Positions 44,177 through 55,190 of a DNA stretch of 64,000 bases are shown piece by piece. How positions within the stretch are numbered: position 1 is the first letter of the stretch; every line of letters begins with the position of its first letter. The notes beneath the pieces are model-generated. The model was given only the letters and a program-made list of their open reading frames with translations, did no database searches and was not told the origin of the DNA. Origin of the DNA: Colwellia sp. 1_MG-2023 (GTDB lineage: Bacteria; Pseudomonadota; Gammaproteobacteria; Enterobacterales; Alteromonadaceae); NCBI RefSeq assembly GCF_030546755.1, contig NZ_JAUOPE010000006.1, positions 1 through 64,000 on the forward strand, written 5' to 3'. The position numbers and the translations under genes are program-made.

Positions 44177-47100
44177 TTAACCAATAAATTTACGCGCATT
44201 TCTAAACATTCTTACCCATGGCGAATCTTCTTGCCACTCGTCAGGGTGCCATGAGTTAGCTACGGTTCTAAATACACGTTCAGGGTGAGGCATCATAATA
44301 GTAACTCGGCCATCAGTGGTCGTTAATGACGTGATACCATCTGGTGAACCGTTAGGGTTAGCAGGGTATGTTTCTGTCACATCGCCGTAGTTATTCACGT
44401 ATCTCATCGAAACTGTGCCAGAATCATTGGTATTGGCAATCACTTGTTCTGAAGTAAATTCAGCACGACCTTCACCGTGAGATACCGCGATTGGCATGCG
44501 AGAGCCAGCCATACCTTTGAAGAAGATTGACGGGCTTTCTTGAATTTCTACTAACGAGAAACGGGCTTCAAATCGCTCTGATTTATTCTGAACAAAGTGT
44601 GGCCATGCTTCTGCGCCTGGAATAATTTCTTTCAGGTTCGATAACATTTGACAACCATTACACACTCCTAAAGAGAATGTGTCTTCACGGTGGAAGAAGG
44701 TTTTAAACATTTCACGAGCATTGGCATTAAATAAAATAGATTTTGCCCAACCTTCACCTGCACCTAAAACGTCACCGTAAGAGAAACCACCACAAGCCAC
44801 TAAGCCGTTAAAATCAGCTAAATCAGTACGGCCTGAAAGAATATCAGACATATGTACGTCAACAGCAATAAAACCAGCACGGTCAAATGATGCTGCCATT
44901 TCAACATGCGAGTTTACACCTTGCTCACGTAAAATGGCCACGCGTGGGTTGGTAATATCTTTCGCATCTTTGGCAATTAAATCGGCAACAATATCTTCAT
45001 TAATGTCATAAGTTAACTCAACATTTAATCCAGGATCTTCTGTATCAAACTTCACATCAAATTCTTGTTGTGCGCACTCTGGATTATCGCGTAATGCTTG
45101 CATTTTTAGGGTAGTTTCAGCCCAAATAGTGCGGAAATATGTACGAGTATTTTCTAATACAACCACATCGTCACGTTTAAAGGTGATCATGTCATAATCA
45201 TTTAAACGACCAATATCAGTACAAAGCGATAAAATACCGTGTTTTTCAAACGTTGCATGAATATCATCGACATCTGCTTCACGGATTTGGATCACCGCGC
45301 CTAATTCTTCACTAAACAGTACTTCTAAATCGCTACCGCCTTCAGTAATAGGTAAATTAGAAAGATCAATATCAACACCGGTATGGCCAGCAAAAGCCAT
45401 TTCAGCGACTGTGGTGAACAAACCACCGTCAGATCTATCATGGTAAGCGATTAATTTTTCTTCACGCACTAAGGTTTGCATCGCATTAAAGAAACCTTTT
45501 AAGTGTTCTGCGTTATCAACATCAGGTGTTTCTTTACCTAATTGCTTATAAACTTGCGCTAAACATGAACCACCTAAACGGTTTTTACCGCCTGATAAGT
45601 CAATAGCAACTAAACGAGTGTCACCTTTATCAGTACGCAGCTCAGGCGTAACCGTTTTACGAATATCTTCTACACGGCCAAATGCTGTGATAATTAGCGA
45701 AAGTGGGGAAGTTACTGATTTTTGTTCACCATTTTCATCCCATTGGGTTTTCATCGACATCGAATCTTTACCAACCGGCACGGTTAGTCCTAATGCTGGA
45801 CATAATTCTTCGCCCACGGCTTTAACCGCTTCATAAAGACCTGCATCTTCACCTGGGTGACCAGCAGGTGACATCCAGTTTGCCGATAATTTAATGCGAT
45901 TTAAATCGCCAATATCAGTACTGGCAATATTAGTTAAAGACTCAGCAATTGCTAATCGAGCTGATGCGCCGTAGTTCAGTAAGGCAACCGGTGTTCTTTC
46001 ACCTAAAGACATGGCTTCACCATGATAAGAATCTAATGCTGCTGCAGTAACACCACAATCCGCAACTGGTACTTGCCATGGACCAACCATTTGATCGCGA
46101 TTTACCATGCCCGTTACCGATCTATCACCTATGGTGATTAAAAAGGTTTTTTCAGCAATGGTCGGTAAACGTAATAAACGATCAGCAGCTTCGCTAATTG
46201 AAATATCGTGTAGTGATAACGCTTCACCCGTTTCTTTCACTGATTTTACATCTTTGATAATTTTAGGCGTTTTACCTAATAAAACATCAAGCGGTAAATC
46301 AATTGGCGTATTGTTATGATGAGAATCAGTTACTGTTAAATGCTCTTCTTCTGTTGCTTTACCCACTACGGCAAAAGGCGCTCTTTCACGGTTACAAATA
46401 GCTTCAAAGTCAGCTAAGCGCTCATCAGAAACGGCTAAAACATAGCGCTCTTGCGATTCGTTACACCAAATTTCGTGTGGTGCCATGCTACGTTCATCAT
46501 TTGGCACATGACGCAATTCAAAGTTACCGCCACGGCCACCATCTGATACTAATTCTGGAAAAGCATTGGATAAACCACCGGCGCCAACATCGTGAATAAA
46601 TAAAATAGGGTTGTCTTCACCTAATTGCCAACAACGGTCGATCACTTCCTGACAGCGTCTTTCCATTTCTGGGTTTTCACGTTGTACTGAAGCAAAGTCT
46701 AAGTTTTCCGCCGACTGACCAGATGCCATTGAAGAAGCAGCACCTCCACCTAAACCAATGTTCATTGCTGGGCCGCCTAACGCTATTAGGTTTGCACCTA
46801 CACAAATTTCACCTTTTTGCACATGTTCGTCACGAATATTACCTAAACCACCGGCAAGCATGATAGGTTTATGATAACCGCGCACTTCAACACCGTTAAA
46901 TGAGTTAACTTGTTCTTCATAGGTTCTGAAATAACCTAAAATGGCCGGGCGACCAAATTCATTATTAAATGCTGCGCCACCTAACGGACCTTCCATCATA
47001 ATATCTAAGGCTGTTACGATGCGTGAAGGCTTGCCAAAATCAGTTTCCCACGGTTGTTCAAAACCTGGAATACGTAAATTAGAAACAGAAAAACCGACTA

Positions 47101-48103
47101 AACCTGCTTTTGGTTTTGAGCCAACACCCGTAGCACCTTCATCACGAATTTCACCACCAGAGCCAGTTGCAGCCCCAGGGTAAGGAGATATCGCTGTAGG
47201 GTGGTTGTGGGTTTCAACTTTCATTAAAATTTGAATGTCTTCGTGATGATAACCGTATTCTAAAGTTTCAGGATCTGGGAAGAACCTTCCGCCTTCGCTA
47301 CCCACCATTACCGCAGCATTATCTTTATAGGCACTTAATACATAGTCAGGGTTGATCTCATGTGTGTTACGGATCATTTTAAATAATGATTTAGGCTGTT
47401 TAACTCCGTCAATCGTCCAATCGGCGTTAAAAATTTTATGACGACAATGCTCAGAGTTTGCTTGGGCAAACATATATAATTCAATGTCGTTAGGATTACG
47501 GCCTAATTTTACAAAATTTTCAGCAAGGTAAGTAATTTCATCGTCTGCAAGAGCAAGACCCAAATCTACGTTTGCTTTTTCTAAGGCTTCACGGCCTCCA
47601 GCCAGCACATCGATAGAGGTAAAGTTACCTGGCTCAGCGGTGGCAAATAATTGTTCCGCTTGTTGATAATCGTTGAATAATGTCTCCATCATTCTGTCGT
47701 GAATCAAACTCGCTAATTGCGCTTTTTGTTGCTCATTTAAGTCATCTGAAGAAACATAATAAGAAATACCACGCTCTAATCGAACCACTTTAGCTAAGCC
47801 ACAATTGTGTGCAATGTCAGTAGATTTTGATGACCATGGAGAAATAGTACCAGGGCGAGGGGTGACTAAAATAAATTGTCCCACAGGTTCATGTTCTTCT
47901 ATGGTTGGGCCATAGGTTAATAATTTAGCCAGTATTTTAGTTTCATTATCATCTAATGCTGATGATAATTGAGCAAAGTGAGTAAACTCCGCATAAATAT
48001 CGCTGATAGGAAGGTTTAACTCAGCACATTGGTTTAACAGTTTTTTGATACGAAAATCTGATAGTGCCGGAGCGCCACGAAGTGTTTGGATCAACATCGC
48101 CAT
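44177..48103 (-). CDS. purL: Phosphoribosylformylglycinamidine synthase
   Basis: About 1308 residues from the ATG at 48103; a GTG at 48115 adds four residues, and an ATG at 48097 is also possible. The fused large form includes an N-terminal PurS-like domain, the FGAM synthetase core with [16 protein letters not shown] and [13 protein letters not shown], and a C-terminal glutamine amidotransferase with GVCNGCQML (nucleophile Cys near residue 1148) and MPHPERVFR. It makes step 4 of purine synthesis. It is divergent from mltF, with no visible PurR operator. Confidence 0.98.
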   Translation of the reverse strand: MAMLIQTLRGAPALSDFRIKKLLNQCAELNLPISDIYAEFTHFAQLSSALDDNETKILAKLLTYGPTIEEHEPVGQFILVTPRPGTISPWSSKSTDIAHNCGLAKVVRLERGISYYVSSDDLNEQQKAQLASLIHDRMMETLFNDYQQAEQLFATAEPGNFTSIDVLAGGREALEKANVDLGLALADDEITYLAENFVKLGRNPNDIELYMFAQANSEHCRHKIFNADWTIDGVKQPKSLFKMIRNTHEINPDYVLSAYKDNAAVMVGSEGGRFFPDPETLEYGYHHEDIQILMKVETHNHPTAISPYPGAATGSGGEIRDEGATGVGSKPKAGLVGFSVSNLRIPGFEQPWETDFGKPSRIVTALDIMMEGPLGGAAFNNEFGRPAILGYFRTYEEQVNSFNGVEVRGYHKPIMLAGGLGNIRDEHVQKGEICVGANLIALGGPAMNIGLGGGAASSMASGQSAENLDFASVQRENPEMERRCQEVIDRCWQLGEDNPILFIHDVGAGGLSNAFPELVSDGGRGGNFELRHVPNDERSMAPHEIWCNESQERYVLAVSDERLADFEAICNRERAPFAVVGKATEEEHLTVTDSHHNNTPIDLPLDVLLGKTPKIIKDVKSVKETGEALSLHDISISEAADRLLRLPTIAEKTFLITIGDRSVTGMVNRDQMVGPWQVPVADCGVTAAALDSYHGEAMSLGERTPVALLNYGASARLAIAESLTNIASTDIGDLNRIKLSANWMSPAGHPGEDAGLYEAVKAVGEELCPALGLTVPVGKDSMSMKTQWDENGEQKSVTSPLSLIITAFGRVEDIRKTVTPELRTDKGDTRLVAIDLSGGKNRLGGSCLAQVYKQLGKETPDVDNAEHLKGFFNAMQTLVREEKLIAYHDRSDGGLFTTVAEMAFAGHTGVDIDLSNLPITEGGSDLEVLFSEELGAVIQIREADVDDIHATFEKHGILSLCTDIGRLNDYDMITFKRDDVVVLENTRTYFRTIWAETTLKMQALRDNPECAQQEFDVKFDTEDPGLNVELTYDINEDIVADLIAKDAKDITNPRVAILREQGVNSHVEMAASFDRAGFIAVDVHMSDILSGRTDLADFNGLVACGGFSYGDVLGAGEGWAKSILFNANAREMFKTFFHREDTFSLGVCNGCQMLSNLKEIIPGAEAWPHFVQNKSERFEARFSLVEIQESPSIFFKGMAGSRMPIAVSHGEGRAEFTSEQVIANTNDSGTVSMRYVNNYGDVTETYPANPNGSPDGITSLTTTDGRVTIMMPHPERVFRTVANSWHPDEWQEDSPWVRMFRNARKFIG

Positions 48104-48148
48104 TTGTTTACTCACTAGTAAATTAATTTAGGGGAAAAAATCGCGCGT

Positions 48149-48177
48149 ATTATAGTGGATATTGCAGTCAATGATAA
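48149..48177 (-). promoter_or_regulatory. Probable sigma-70 promoter of purL
   Basis: On the minus strand TTATCA (complement of 48172-48177) and a perfect TATAAT (complement of 48149-48154) are 17 bases apart, about 45 bases before the start. Confidence 0.5.
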
Positions 48178-48254
48178 GCAAAATTATTATCAGAAATTAG
48201 CTATACTGAAATAATACTTTCACAAAAAATAAAACCAAGCCACAATAAGTGCTT

Positions 48255-49745
48255 ATGAAGCAAAATCAATTTTATATGATTCAAAAAAGACTGAGCATTT
48301 TTGTTTGTACAATAGTGTCAATATTATTGCTGCAAGGGTGTACTACAGAAAAAAAATCTGCCAGCTTATCGCGTGTTCTTGACCGCGGATATTTAGTGGT
48401 TGGTACCGTTTATGGGCCGACGAGTTATTATGTTGGTGCTGAAGGCGACACTGGTTTTGAGTACGAATTAGCAAAAAAATATGCTGACTCTTTGGGTGTC
48501 GATTTAAAAATAATGGCAAGCTACAGCCTTGATGAGCTCTTTACTCGTTTAGACAAAGGCGAAGTTGATCTGCTCGCCGCAGGGTTAACCGTTACTGACA
48601 ATCGTCGACAAAAATATAATTTTGCACCCAGTTACAACAACATCAGTCAAAAACTGGTTTTTAAACAAGGTAAAAAGCGTCCTAGAGAATTGGACGATCT
48701 TACTGGTACGTTGATGGTTACCGCGAATTCAAGTCATGTAGAAAATCTGACGCGTTTATCTGAAAGTCATGCAGGCTTAAATTGGCAAGAAAGTGAAGAA
48801 CTTGATAATGAAGAATTATTATTAAAAATTTTAGCGGAAGAAATTGATTATACCATTGTTGATAGTCATACCTTAGCGGTTAACCGACGTTATTATCCAG
48901 AAATTAGCATTGGTTTTACCATTAAAAAATCTGAGCCGATGGCATGGGCTGTTTCTAAAAGTGGCGATGATTCAATTTTTGCCAGTTTAATCGAATTTTT
49001 TGGTGACGTTCATCATAATGGTACTTTGTTAGCCTTAGACGATAAATATTATGGACACGTTGAAGAATTTAACTACGTAGATACCCGCACTTTTATCAAA
49101 GCGGTTGAAGAAAAATTACCAAAATACCGTTCTATTTTTGAAAAATATAGCCAAGAAGTTGACTGGCGTTTATTAGCCGCCATAAGTTATCAAGAATCTC
49201 ATTGGGAACCGCATGCACGTTCTCATACTGGGGTTAGAGGTATGATGATGTTAACTTTGCCTACTGCAAAACAAATGGGCATTAAAAGCCGTTTAGATGC
49301 AGAACAAAGCATTCGAGGCGGGGCTAAATATTTTAAGCAAATGTTTGAGCGCATGCCCGATAGAGTGCCACATCCTGATAGACTTTGGTTTGCGCTTGCT
49401 TCTTATAATGTTGGCTTAGGCCACTTAAATGACGCTCGTAAAATCACAAAACAGCAGGGTGGCGACCCGGATCGTTGGGTGGAAGTAAAAGATAGGCTGC
49501 CATTATTAAAACAAAAAAAATATTATAAAAATACCAAATACGGTTATGCGCGTGGCGATGAACCAATTAATTATGTTGATAATATACGTCGTTACTATGA
49601 CACATTAACGTGGATGGACAACAAACAACAAGCTCAACTTAAGGAAGAGGAAGCGCTTAAATTACAAGAAGCTGAAAAAATCTTGATAGAAGAAGCTATT
49701 CAAAATAGTCAAAATGAAACTGATATAGCAACAAGTCCTAAATAA
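48255..49745 (+). CDS. mltF: Membrane-bound lytic transglycosylase MltF
   Basis: 496 residues from the ATG at 48255; a GTG two codons upstream is possible. The leader ends LLLQGC, with lipidation at Cys29, for an outer-membrane lipoprotein. A bacterial solute-binding (SBP_bac_3) domain runs to about residue 270, with [12 protein letters not shown] and [15 protein letters not shown], followed by an SLT domain with [12 protein letters not shown] (catalytic Glu314) and [13 protein letters not shown]. It cleaves the murein glycan chain to 1,6-anhydro products. It is divergent from purL, as in related genomes. Confidence 0.94.
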   Translation: MKQNQFYMIQKRLSIFVCTIVSILLLQGCTTEKKSASLSRVLDRGYLVVGTVYGPTSYYVGAEGDTGFEYELAKKYADSLGVDLKIMASYSLDELFTRLDKGEVDLLAAGLTVTDNRRQKYNFAPSYNNISQKLVFKQGKKRPRELDDLTGTLMVTANSSHVENLTRLSESHAGLNWQESEELDNEELLLKILAEEIDYTIVDSHTLAVNRRYYPEISIGFTIKKSEPMAWAVSKSGDDSIFASLIEFFGDVHHNGTLLALDDKYYGHVEEFNYVDTRTFIKAVEEKLPKYRSIFEKYSQEVDWRLLAAISYQESHWEPHARSHTGVRGMMMLTLPTAKQMGIKSRLDAEQSIRGGAKYFKQMFERMPDRVPHPDRLWFALASYNVGLGHLNDARKITKQQGGDPDRWVEVKDRLPLLKQKKYYKNTKYGYARGDEPINYVDNIRRYYDTLTWMDNKQQAQLKEEEALKLQEAEKILIEEAIQNSQNETDIATSPK

Positions 49746-49937
49746 TATTTGAAATTTTTTAAGAGCGCTAATTTAGAAAATTACTTGTGAAATTTTAATT
49801 GTCATATTTTGGTCATATAACTCAGAGATACTTAGGATGAAAATCAATACTCGCTTTTGTTTTATTACGCAGTTTTTCGACTAACGTATTAATACAATTA
49901 GAGTTTTATTTTATATTCAATTTATTAGGAGACTTGT

Positions 49938-50066
49938 ATGAGAAAAAAATCACATTCAATTCAAAGAAAACGTTTGATCAGTCAACAAAAACATAAAGTA
50001 AGTGCGCGACGTCACGTACAATTTATTCAAGAAAATCAATCGCTTTGCCAATCAATCGCGAAGTAG
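49938..50066 (+). CDS. Small basic peptide, 42 residues
   Basis: A short frame, ATG at 49938 and TAG at 50064, with a strong ribosome binding site AGGAG nine bases before the start and a perfect terminator starting at its stop codon. The peptide is very basic (10 Lys/Arg within the first 27 residues), begins MRKKSHSIQRKRLISQQ and has one cysteine near the end. No family is recognised. The ribosome binding site, size of the gap and terminator make it a likely real gene. Confidence 0.65.
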   Translation: MRKKSHSIQRKRLISQQKHKVSARRHVQFIQENQSLCQSIAK

Positions 50067-50096
50067 TTCACTCGAATACTTTCGAGTGAACTCTTT
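50066..50096. terminator. Rho-independent terminator of the small basic peptide gene
   Basis: A perfect 11-bp stem GTTCACTCGAA / TTCGAGTGAAC with a TACT loop and TCTTTGT after it. The T run is modest, but the stem starts right after the stop codon. Confidence 0.78.
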
Positions 50097-50164
50097 GTAT
50101 CCCTTCAACCTTCATATTCCTGCCACCTTAGAATCCCTTTTATAGAATTCTCATGGCTAGTTTC

Positions 50165-50638
50165 TTAATCGCTAATTTTTGTTAAATATAAACAGTCAGT
50201 TAAAGGCATATCTTCAGGATAGTTTGTTTCGTTAAAGCCTAATTTTTTATATAAGGTGATTGCGGCAGTATTATTTTGATAAACAAATAACGATAAATCG
50301 GTTAATTGTAAAACCTGCTGGGCTTTGTTTGACAAGGCTTCAACTAATATTTTAGCAATACCTTGTCTTCTAAAGTCAGGATTGACGATTAACCTACCTA
50401 AATGACAATGGCCTAATCGTTGATAAAATTGCCCAAAGGCAACTAACGCTTTTTTCTCGTTAATTAAGCCGTAACTGGGTAATTCTGGATACTTAAGGTC
50501 TGCTAAAAATGTTTGCAATGTATGGGGAAAGCGTACATTTGGCCCTGCCCATTGGGTCACTTCATCTTGCTGTGTTGACCAAGTACGTAAAGTTTCGATG
50601 TGATCTTGACTACAAGGGATTAAGGTCAGGCGATTCAT
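50165..50638 (-). CDS. GNAT family N-acetyltransferase
   Basis: A 157-residue acetyltransferase. The acetyl-CoA block VNPDFRRQGIAKILVEAL (about residues 84-101) and the late block QNNTAAITLYKKLGF are typical GNAT signatures. The substrate is unknown. It lies seven bases downstream of tadA on the same strand and probably belongs to the rdgB-hemW-tadA operon. Confidence 0.85.
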   Translation of the reverse strand: MNRLTLIPCSQDHIETLRTWSTQQDEVTQWAGPNVRFPHTLQTFLADLKYPELPSYGLINEKKALVAFGQFYQRLGHCHLGRLIVNPDFRRQGIAKILVEALSNKAQQVLQLTDLSLFVYQNNTAAITLYKKLGFNETNYPEDMPLTDCLYLTKISD

Positions 50639-50645
50639 GTTAGCG

Positions 50646-51179
50646 TTATTTACTCAAGTTATTTGCTTTCGCAGCCTGTTTTATTGCTTTTTTTTCTAAA
50701 CGACGTCGTTTAAAAAAAGCGGATAATAAATGACTGCATTGCTCAGCTAACACTCCAGAGCTAACAGAAATTTGATGATTCAGTTTCTCGGTATTGGTGA
50801 TATTAAAAACACTGCCGGCACTACCTGTTTTTAAGTCGAAGGCGCCAAAAACAATTCGTTTAATACGACTATGCACTAATAAGCCTGCACACATAGGACA
50901 AGGTTCAAGTGTCACGTAAAGCGTGCAATCAAGCAGGCGGTAATTACTCATCACTTGACCCGCTTGGCGAATAGCAATCATTTCAGCATGCGCCGACGGA
51001 TCGTTCAGCATAATGGATTGGTTAAAGCCTTCACCGATAACCTGACCATTCGCGACAACGACTGCGCCAACTGGAATTTCGTTATGCTGCTCAGCTTGCT
51101 GAGCCAACTTCATCGCCAAAGCCATGAATTTTTCATCTTCGCTCTGCTGCTCATTGGTTTCTATCGTCTTATCTATCAT
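50646..51179 (-). CDS. tadA: tRNA-specific adenosine deaminase TadA
   Basis: A 177-residue zinc deaminase making inosine at position 34 of tRNA-Arg. Zinc and catalytic motifs are HAEMIAIRQAG and TLEPCPMCAGLL. The start overlaps the hemW stop by four bases (ATGA), so translation is coupled. A basic C-terminal tail (KRRRLEKKAIKQAAKANN) fits binding to tRNA. Confidence 0.96.
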   Translation of the reverse strand: MIDKTIETNEQQSEDEKFMALAMKLAQQAEQHNEIPVGAVVVANGQVIGEGFNQSIMLNDPSAHAEMIAIRQAGQVMSNYRLLDCTLYVTLEPCPMCAGLLVHSRIKRIVFGAFDLKTGSAGSVFNITNTEKLNHQISVSSGVLAEQCSHLLSAFFKRRRLEKKAIKQAAKANNLSK

Positions 51180-52345
51180 GACAAAAACATCTCAAGTAAA
51201 TCATTTAAATAACGATGGCCTTGTTGAGTGACTCGCCAACTATTGCCATGGTTTTCCATCAAGTTTTTAGATTTTGCTTGATTTAAAATCACAAGTATTT
51301 TATCCGCCGATAATCCCGTAGCTTCTTGGTATTCATTAAGGGTGAACGATGAAAATAAACGTAATCGATTCATCATATATTCAAACGGTAATTCTGATTT
51401 ATCAACGGTATGCAAATGATCAAGGTGTTCTCTGGATTGATCTAAATAGCCTTTCGGATGTTTTACTTTTACGGTGCGATAAATGGTTTGTTGCTTAACA
51501 TCTGAGATCTTGCCATGTGCGCCACAACCTATGCCGATATAATCACCAAATTTCCAATAGTTTAAATTATGCTGGCATTGATAGCCTTGTTTACTAAAGG
51601 CTGATATTTCATATTGTTGATAACCCGCTTGGGCTAATAATTCAAATCCTTGGTCTTGAATATTCCATAAGGTCTCATCCATTGGCAATTTAGGTGGTTT
51701 TGAATGAAATGCCGTATTAGGTTCGATAGTTAATTGATACCAAGATAAGTGACGGGGATTAAGCGATATAGCGGTTTTTAAATCGTCTAGCGCGTTGGCA
51801 ATTGTCTGGTTGGGTAAGCCATGCATCAGATCTAAATTAAAACTTTTTACGCCGCAACTATCGGCAAGGGTCGCTGCATTTTTGGCTTGTTGGCTATCAT
51901 GAATGCGACCGAGTTTGATTAATTTGTCTGATTCAAAACTTTGTACACCAACAGATAATCTTGATACGCCACCTTTGAAAAAACCGATAAACTTTTCGGC
52001 TTCAACTGTTCCGGGATTAGCTTCTAAAGTGATCTCAATATTTTCATCATGATCAAAACGTTTTAAAACTTGGGAAAGTAAACTTTCGATAGCTTGTGCC
52101 GAAAATAAACTAGGCGTGCCGCCACCAATAAAAATGGTGTGAAGTTTACGTTGCTCAAGGGAAAAGCGTTTAATATCACTGTCTAAATCTTTGATCAGCT
52201 CAGTAACATAAGCTTGTTCAGGTAGACCATTTTCTTGGTTAGATTTTTTGTGCGGTAAAGCATGAGAATTAAAATCACAGTAAGGGCATTTTTCCACGCA
52301 CCATGGAATATGAATATATAAAGAAAGCGGCTGTTCAATAAGCAT
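51176..52345 (-). CDS. hemW: Heme chaperone HemW
   Basis: A 389-residue radical-SAM protein. CVEKCPYCDFNSH near residues 16-28 is the C-x3-C-x2-C cluster motif typical of the HemN/HemW family, and FIGGGTPSLF and GVQSFESDKLIKLGRIH are later family blocks. HemW binds heme and delivers it to hemoproteins; it is not the coproporphyrinogen oxidase. It follows rdgB by twelve bases and overlaps tadA. Confidence 0.95.
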   Translation of the reverse strand: MLIEQPLSLYIHIPWCVEKCPYCDFNSHALPHKKSNQENGLPEQAYVTELIKDLDSDIKRFSLEQRKLHTIFIGGGTPSLFSAQAIESLLSQVLKRFDHDENIEITLEANPGTVEAEKFIGFFKGGVSRLSVGVQSFESDKLIKLGRIHDSQQAKNAATLADSCGVKSFNLDLMHGLPNQTIANALDDLKTAISLNPRHLSWYQLTIEPNTAFHSKPPKLPMDETLWNIQDQGFELLAQAGYQQYEISAFSKQGYQCQHNLNYWKFGDYIGIGCGAHGKISDVKQQTIYRTVKVKHPKGYLDQSREHLDHLHTVDKSELPFEYMMNRLRLFSSFTLNEYQEATGLSADKILVILNQAKSKNLMENHGNSWRVTQQGHRYLNDLLEMFLS

Positions 52346-52357
52346 TATAATAGTTAC

Positions 52358-52969
52358 TTACGCTGTTTTATCAGTGAAAACTTTACTTAACTTAGCCGTT
52401 AATAGCTGCAATGCTTGGCCTCGATGACTTAAGGTGTTTTTAATCTCTCGGGGTAATTGCGCCGAAGTCATACTAAGTGTTGCTTGCCAAAATAACGGGT
52501 CATAGCCAAAGCCTTGTTCACCTTGAGGTGTGGTTATGATTGAACCTTCCCATTTGCCATGACAAATAATAGGCGTGGGATCATTTTCATGCTTCATATA
52601 AACCAAAACGCAATGAAAGCGTGCAGTTCTTTGCTCTTCAGGCACATTTTCAAGCGCTGCAATTAGTTTATTATTATTGTCTTGATCGCTCGCTCCTTCT
52701 CCGGCATAACGAGCCGAGTAAACCCCTGGAGCACCGTTTAACGCATCAACTTCTAAACCAGAATCATCAGCGATTGCTGGTAGCCCCGTAATTTTTGCGG
52801 CATGTCTTGCTTTGATAATGGCATTTTCAACAAATGTGGTGCCGGTTTCCGGTACATCAGGCACATTAAACTCACTTTGTGGTTTAACATTAATGTGATG
52901 TTCGGCTAATAATTCAGCGAGTTCTTTCACTTTTCCTTTATTGCCCGTTGCCAAAACGATAGTAGACAT
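52358..52969 (-). CDS. rdgB: dITP/XTP pyrophosphatase RdgB
   Basis: A 203-residue house-cleaning nucleotide pyrophosphatase. [17 protein letters not shown] at the start, [21 protein letters not shown] in the middle and QGFGYDPLF late are the signature blocks of the HAM1/RdgB family. It removes ITP, dITP and XTP from nucleotide pools. First gene of the rdgB-hemW-tadA-acetyltransferase unit. Confidence 0.96.
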   Translation of the reverse strand: MSTIVLATGNKGKVKELAELLAEHHINVKPQSEFNVPDVPETGTTFVENAIIKARHAAKITGLPAIADDSGLEVDALNGAPGVYSARYAGEGASDQDNNNKLIAALENVPEEQRTARFHCVLVYMKHENDPTPIICHGKWEGSIITTPQGEQGFGYDPLFWQATLSMTSAQLPREIKNTLSHRGQALQLLTAKLSKVFTDKTA

Positions 52970-53063
52970 AATGCGTTCTCAAAATATTCATTCAATTGGC
53001 GAGCATAATACCTTAATCTAAGGGAAAGAGGGAGACCTGACTTGATTGATTGTAAGGATTGTA

Positions 53064-53963
53064 ATGACTTTTAAAGATAGCCTAATTAGCTTATTGATTA
53101 TCTTCATTTGGGGATTTAATTTTGTTGTAATTTCATGGGGCGTCGATGATTTACCGCCATTGTTTATGGGGGCTGCGAGATTTTTATTGGTGGCGACGCT
53201 TGGCTCTTTATTTATCAAAAAACCTAATATTCCTTGGCGTTGGATGGCTGCTTATTCATTAACCTTATGTTTTGGTCAATTTGCTTTGTTATTTTCAGCG
53301 ATGGCTTTTGGTATGCCAGCAGGCTTAGCATCACTGGTTTTACAGTCACAGGCGGTTTTTACGTTGATATTGTCGGCTTTATTTTTACACGAGGCTATTA
53401 AAATCAATCAAATTATCGCGATGATATTTGCAGGAATTGGGTTATCTATCATTGGTATGACAGGCGAGCATGGCAATATGACAGCGATTGGTTTTGCATT
53501 AACGATTGCCGCAGCTATTTCATGGGCAGGTGGTAATGTGTTTAATCGCTTGATTAATCAACGAGGTTATCAAGCTAATACGGGCTTAGTTGTTTGGTCA
53601 TCTTGGATTGCAATGATACCATTTTTTATCTCTAGTTTGGTTTTTGAAGGCAGTGATGCAATTCTCAGCAGTTTGAACCAAAGTAGTTTTACCACGGTTT
53701 TTGTGATTTTCTATTTGGCTGTTGCCGCTTCTATTTTAGGTTACAGTTTATGGAGTTATCTGTTATCTCGATACCCTGCAGGACAAGTTGCACCATTAAC
53801 CTTGGGGGTTCCTGTTGTTGGAATAATTTGCGCTGCAATTTTTCTAAATGAAACTATAAGTGAGCAGCAATATATTGGAATATTTTTAGTGATGGTTGGC
53901 TTAGTGATCAATGCCATAGGTGGCCGCTGGTTTAAACGGTTTTCACGTTCAACGGTAGGTTGA
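53064..53963 (+). CDS. eamA: DMT-superfamily transporter EamA
   Basis: 299 residues from the ATG at 53064, which has AAGGA six bases upstream; a longer TTG frame is rejected. It has about ten hydrophobic segments and two EamA repeats. IWGFNFVVISWGVDDLPPL, FGMPAGLASLVLQSQA and SWAGGNVFNRLI match E. coli EamA, the exporter of O-acetylserine and cysteine, block by block. The substrate here is inferred by similarity. Confidence 0.9.
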   Translation: MTFKDSLISLLIIFIWGFNFVVISWGVDDLPPLFMGAARFLLVATLGSLFIKKPNIPWRWMAAYSLTLCFGQFALLFSAMAFGMPAGLASLVLQSQAVFTLILSALFLHEAIKINQIIAMIFAGIGLSIIGMTGEHGNMTAIGFALTIAAAISWAGGNVFNRLINQRGYQANTGLVVWSSWIAMIPFFISSLVFEGSDAILSSLNQSSFTTVFVIFYLAVAASILGYSLWSYLLSRYPAGQVAPLTLGVPVVGIICAAIFLNETISEQQYIGIFLVMVGLVINAIGGRWFKRFSRSTVG

Positions 53964-53970
53964 TGATAAT

Positions 53971-54013
53971 GATAGAATACAAGCCAGCTTAAAGATTGTC
54001 GGCTTGTATTCTA
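53971..54013. terminator. Bidirectional terminator-like hairpin
   Basis: A perfect 14-bp stem ATAGAATACAAGCC / GGCTTGTATTCTAT with a 15-base loop, between convergent eamA and the DUF4426 gene. The T runs are weak. Confidence 0.65.
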
Positions 54014-54036
54014 TTTATAAAAATTTTACGTATTAA

Positions 54037-54477
54037 CTAATCGACATAAAATTTTTGAGAGAATTTTAATTGATGACTTTCTTTACTATCGGAAATGGTT
54101 AAATCAAACACAATGGTTTCTTCATTACGAAAATTGACTTGTGCTAAATAATAAATAGCATCACCTTCTTTGACTTCAACAAACTCAACCTTTTTATCTT
54201 GTCCGGCTAAATTTCTTGCTGTACCAGTAATTGATACTGTTTTTGCCGGTGTAGACGCTAAGGTGTTATCTAACACTGAAATATTAATTAAGCCATTGTA
54301 TTTACTTCGAAATATATCATAGTTTTTGGCTATTTCTGGCGTGATGAAACTGGCGTTAAGCGCAATGTAATGGATATTCATATTGCCCATTTTTTTCATG
54401 TTTTCAGCGTGTGCGTTTAACAGAGTACTTGCTAAAACAATTAGGGTGATTATGGTTAATTTAATAAAGCTATTCAT
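54037..54477 (-). CDS. DUF4426 periplasmic protein
   Basis: A 146-residue exported protein with a signal peptide of about 24 residues (ending AHA). The mature part is beta-rich, with YIALNASFITPEIAKNY near its start, as in DUF4426 proteins found near yggT, rdgB and metW-type genes in gammaproteobacteria. No function is known. Although downstream of yggT, it is separated from it by a terminator and has its own GGAGAG ribosome binding site. Confidence 0.8.
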   Translation of the reverse strand: MNSFIKLTIITLIVLASTLLNAHAENMKKMGNMNIHYIALNASFITPEIAKNYDIFRSKYNGLINISVLDNTLASTPAKTVSITGTARNLAGQDKKVEFVEVKEGDAIYYLAQVNFRNEETIVFDLTISDSKESHQLKFSQKFYVD

Positions 54478-54489
54478 GTTCTCTCCAAT

Positions 54490-54525
54490 AAAAAAGGGTA
54501 TGAGACTTGATGCGTTTCATACCCA
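54490..54525 (-). terminator. Rho-independent terminator of yggT
   Basis: On the minus strand GGGTATGA and TCATACCC form an 8-bp stem followed by TTTTTTA, just before the ribosome binding site of the DUF4426 gene. Confidence 0.82.
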
Positions 54526-54563
54526 TATTTTAGATTATCTTTATATTTTAGGTTGTTAACTTT

Positions 54564-55124
54564 TTATAGCATTGCCCAGTAAGGGATCCAGCCAGAAAGT
54601 AAGATATTGATGACGTTCAATAATAAAAATGCCGCCAAAATTGATAAATCTAAACCACCAATATTCGGAATGATATTTCTTATCGGGCGTAAAACCGGCT
54701 CTGTTAATTGATGTAATATCATGAGTGTTGGATTATATCCTTGCACCACCCAGCTCATTAACGCCATGACAAGCATTAATACAAACAATAAAAATCCTGT
54801 TTGTTTTGCCAAGTACAACAAGCCTAAAAATAGTGAGGTAATAATATCGATTGGTCCACCATTTAATAAAGGGATAATAATGAACTTCAAAGAAGCGACT
54901 AAGTAGGCGATAACCAAGGTTGCCATATCTATGCCACCAAAGCCTGGAATTACACGGCGAAACGGGATCACCAATGGATTAGTCACTTTCACGACAAACT
55001 GACTGAGCGGGTTATAAAAATCAGCTTTTACTAGCTGAAGCCACACACGAATTACTAATACCATTAACAAGGCGTCAAAAACAAAGCCAAGTAAATAATT
55101 TATTGCTGCCATTGCATACTCCAA
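54564..55124 (-). CDS. yggT: YggT family membrane protein
   Basis: A 186-residue inner-membrane protein with two YggT repeats: NPLVIPFRRVIPGFGGIDMA and EPVLRPIRNIIPNIGGLDLS, each with flanking helices. The family is linked to osmotic-shock tolerance and cell-division placement. It lies in the conserved yggS-proC-yggT order; a GGAG ribosome binding site precedes it. Confidence 0.93.
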   Translation of the reverse strand: MEYAMAAINYLLGFVFDALLMVLVIRVWLQLVKADFYNPLSQFVVKVTNPLVIPFRRVIPGFGGIDMATLVIAYLVASLKFIIIPLLNGGPIDIITSLFLGLLYLAKQTGFLLFVLMLVMALMSWVVQGYNPTLMILHQLTEPVLRPIRNIIPNIGGLDLSILAAFLLLNVINILLSGWIPYWAML

Positions 55125-55190
55125 AATGCTTCACTTATTCATTATATTTGGTCAAGTGAGGCATTTTTCAATTGTGATTATAAAAGTTGA

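Noticed and set aside
46941-47183. 80-codon plus-strand frame inside purL
   Set aside because: Antisense to highly conserved purL sequence; typical shadow frame.
55132-55168. Inverted repeat between proC and yggT as a terminator
   Set aside because: On the minus strand it runs into the yggT ribosome binding site with only four Ts; read-through is expected.
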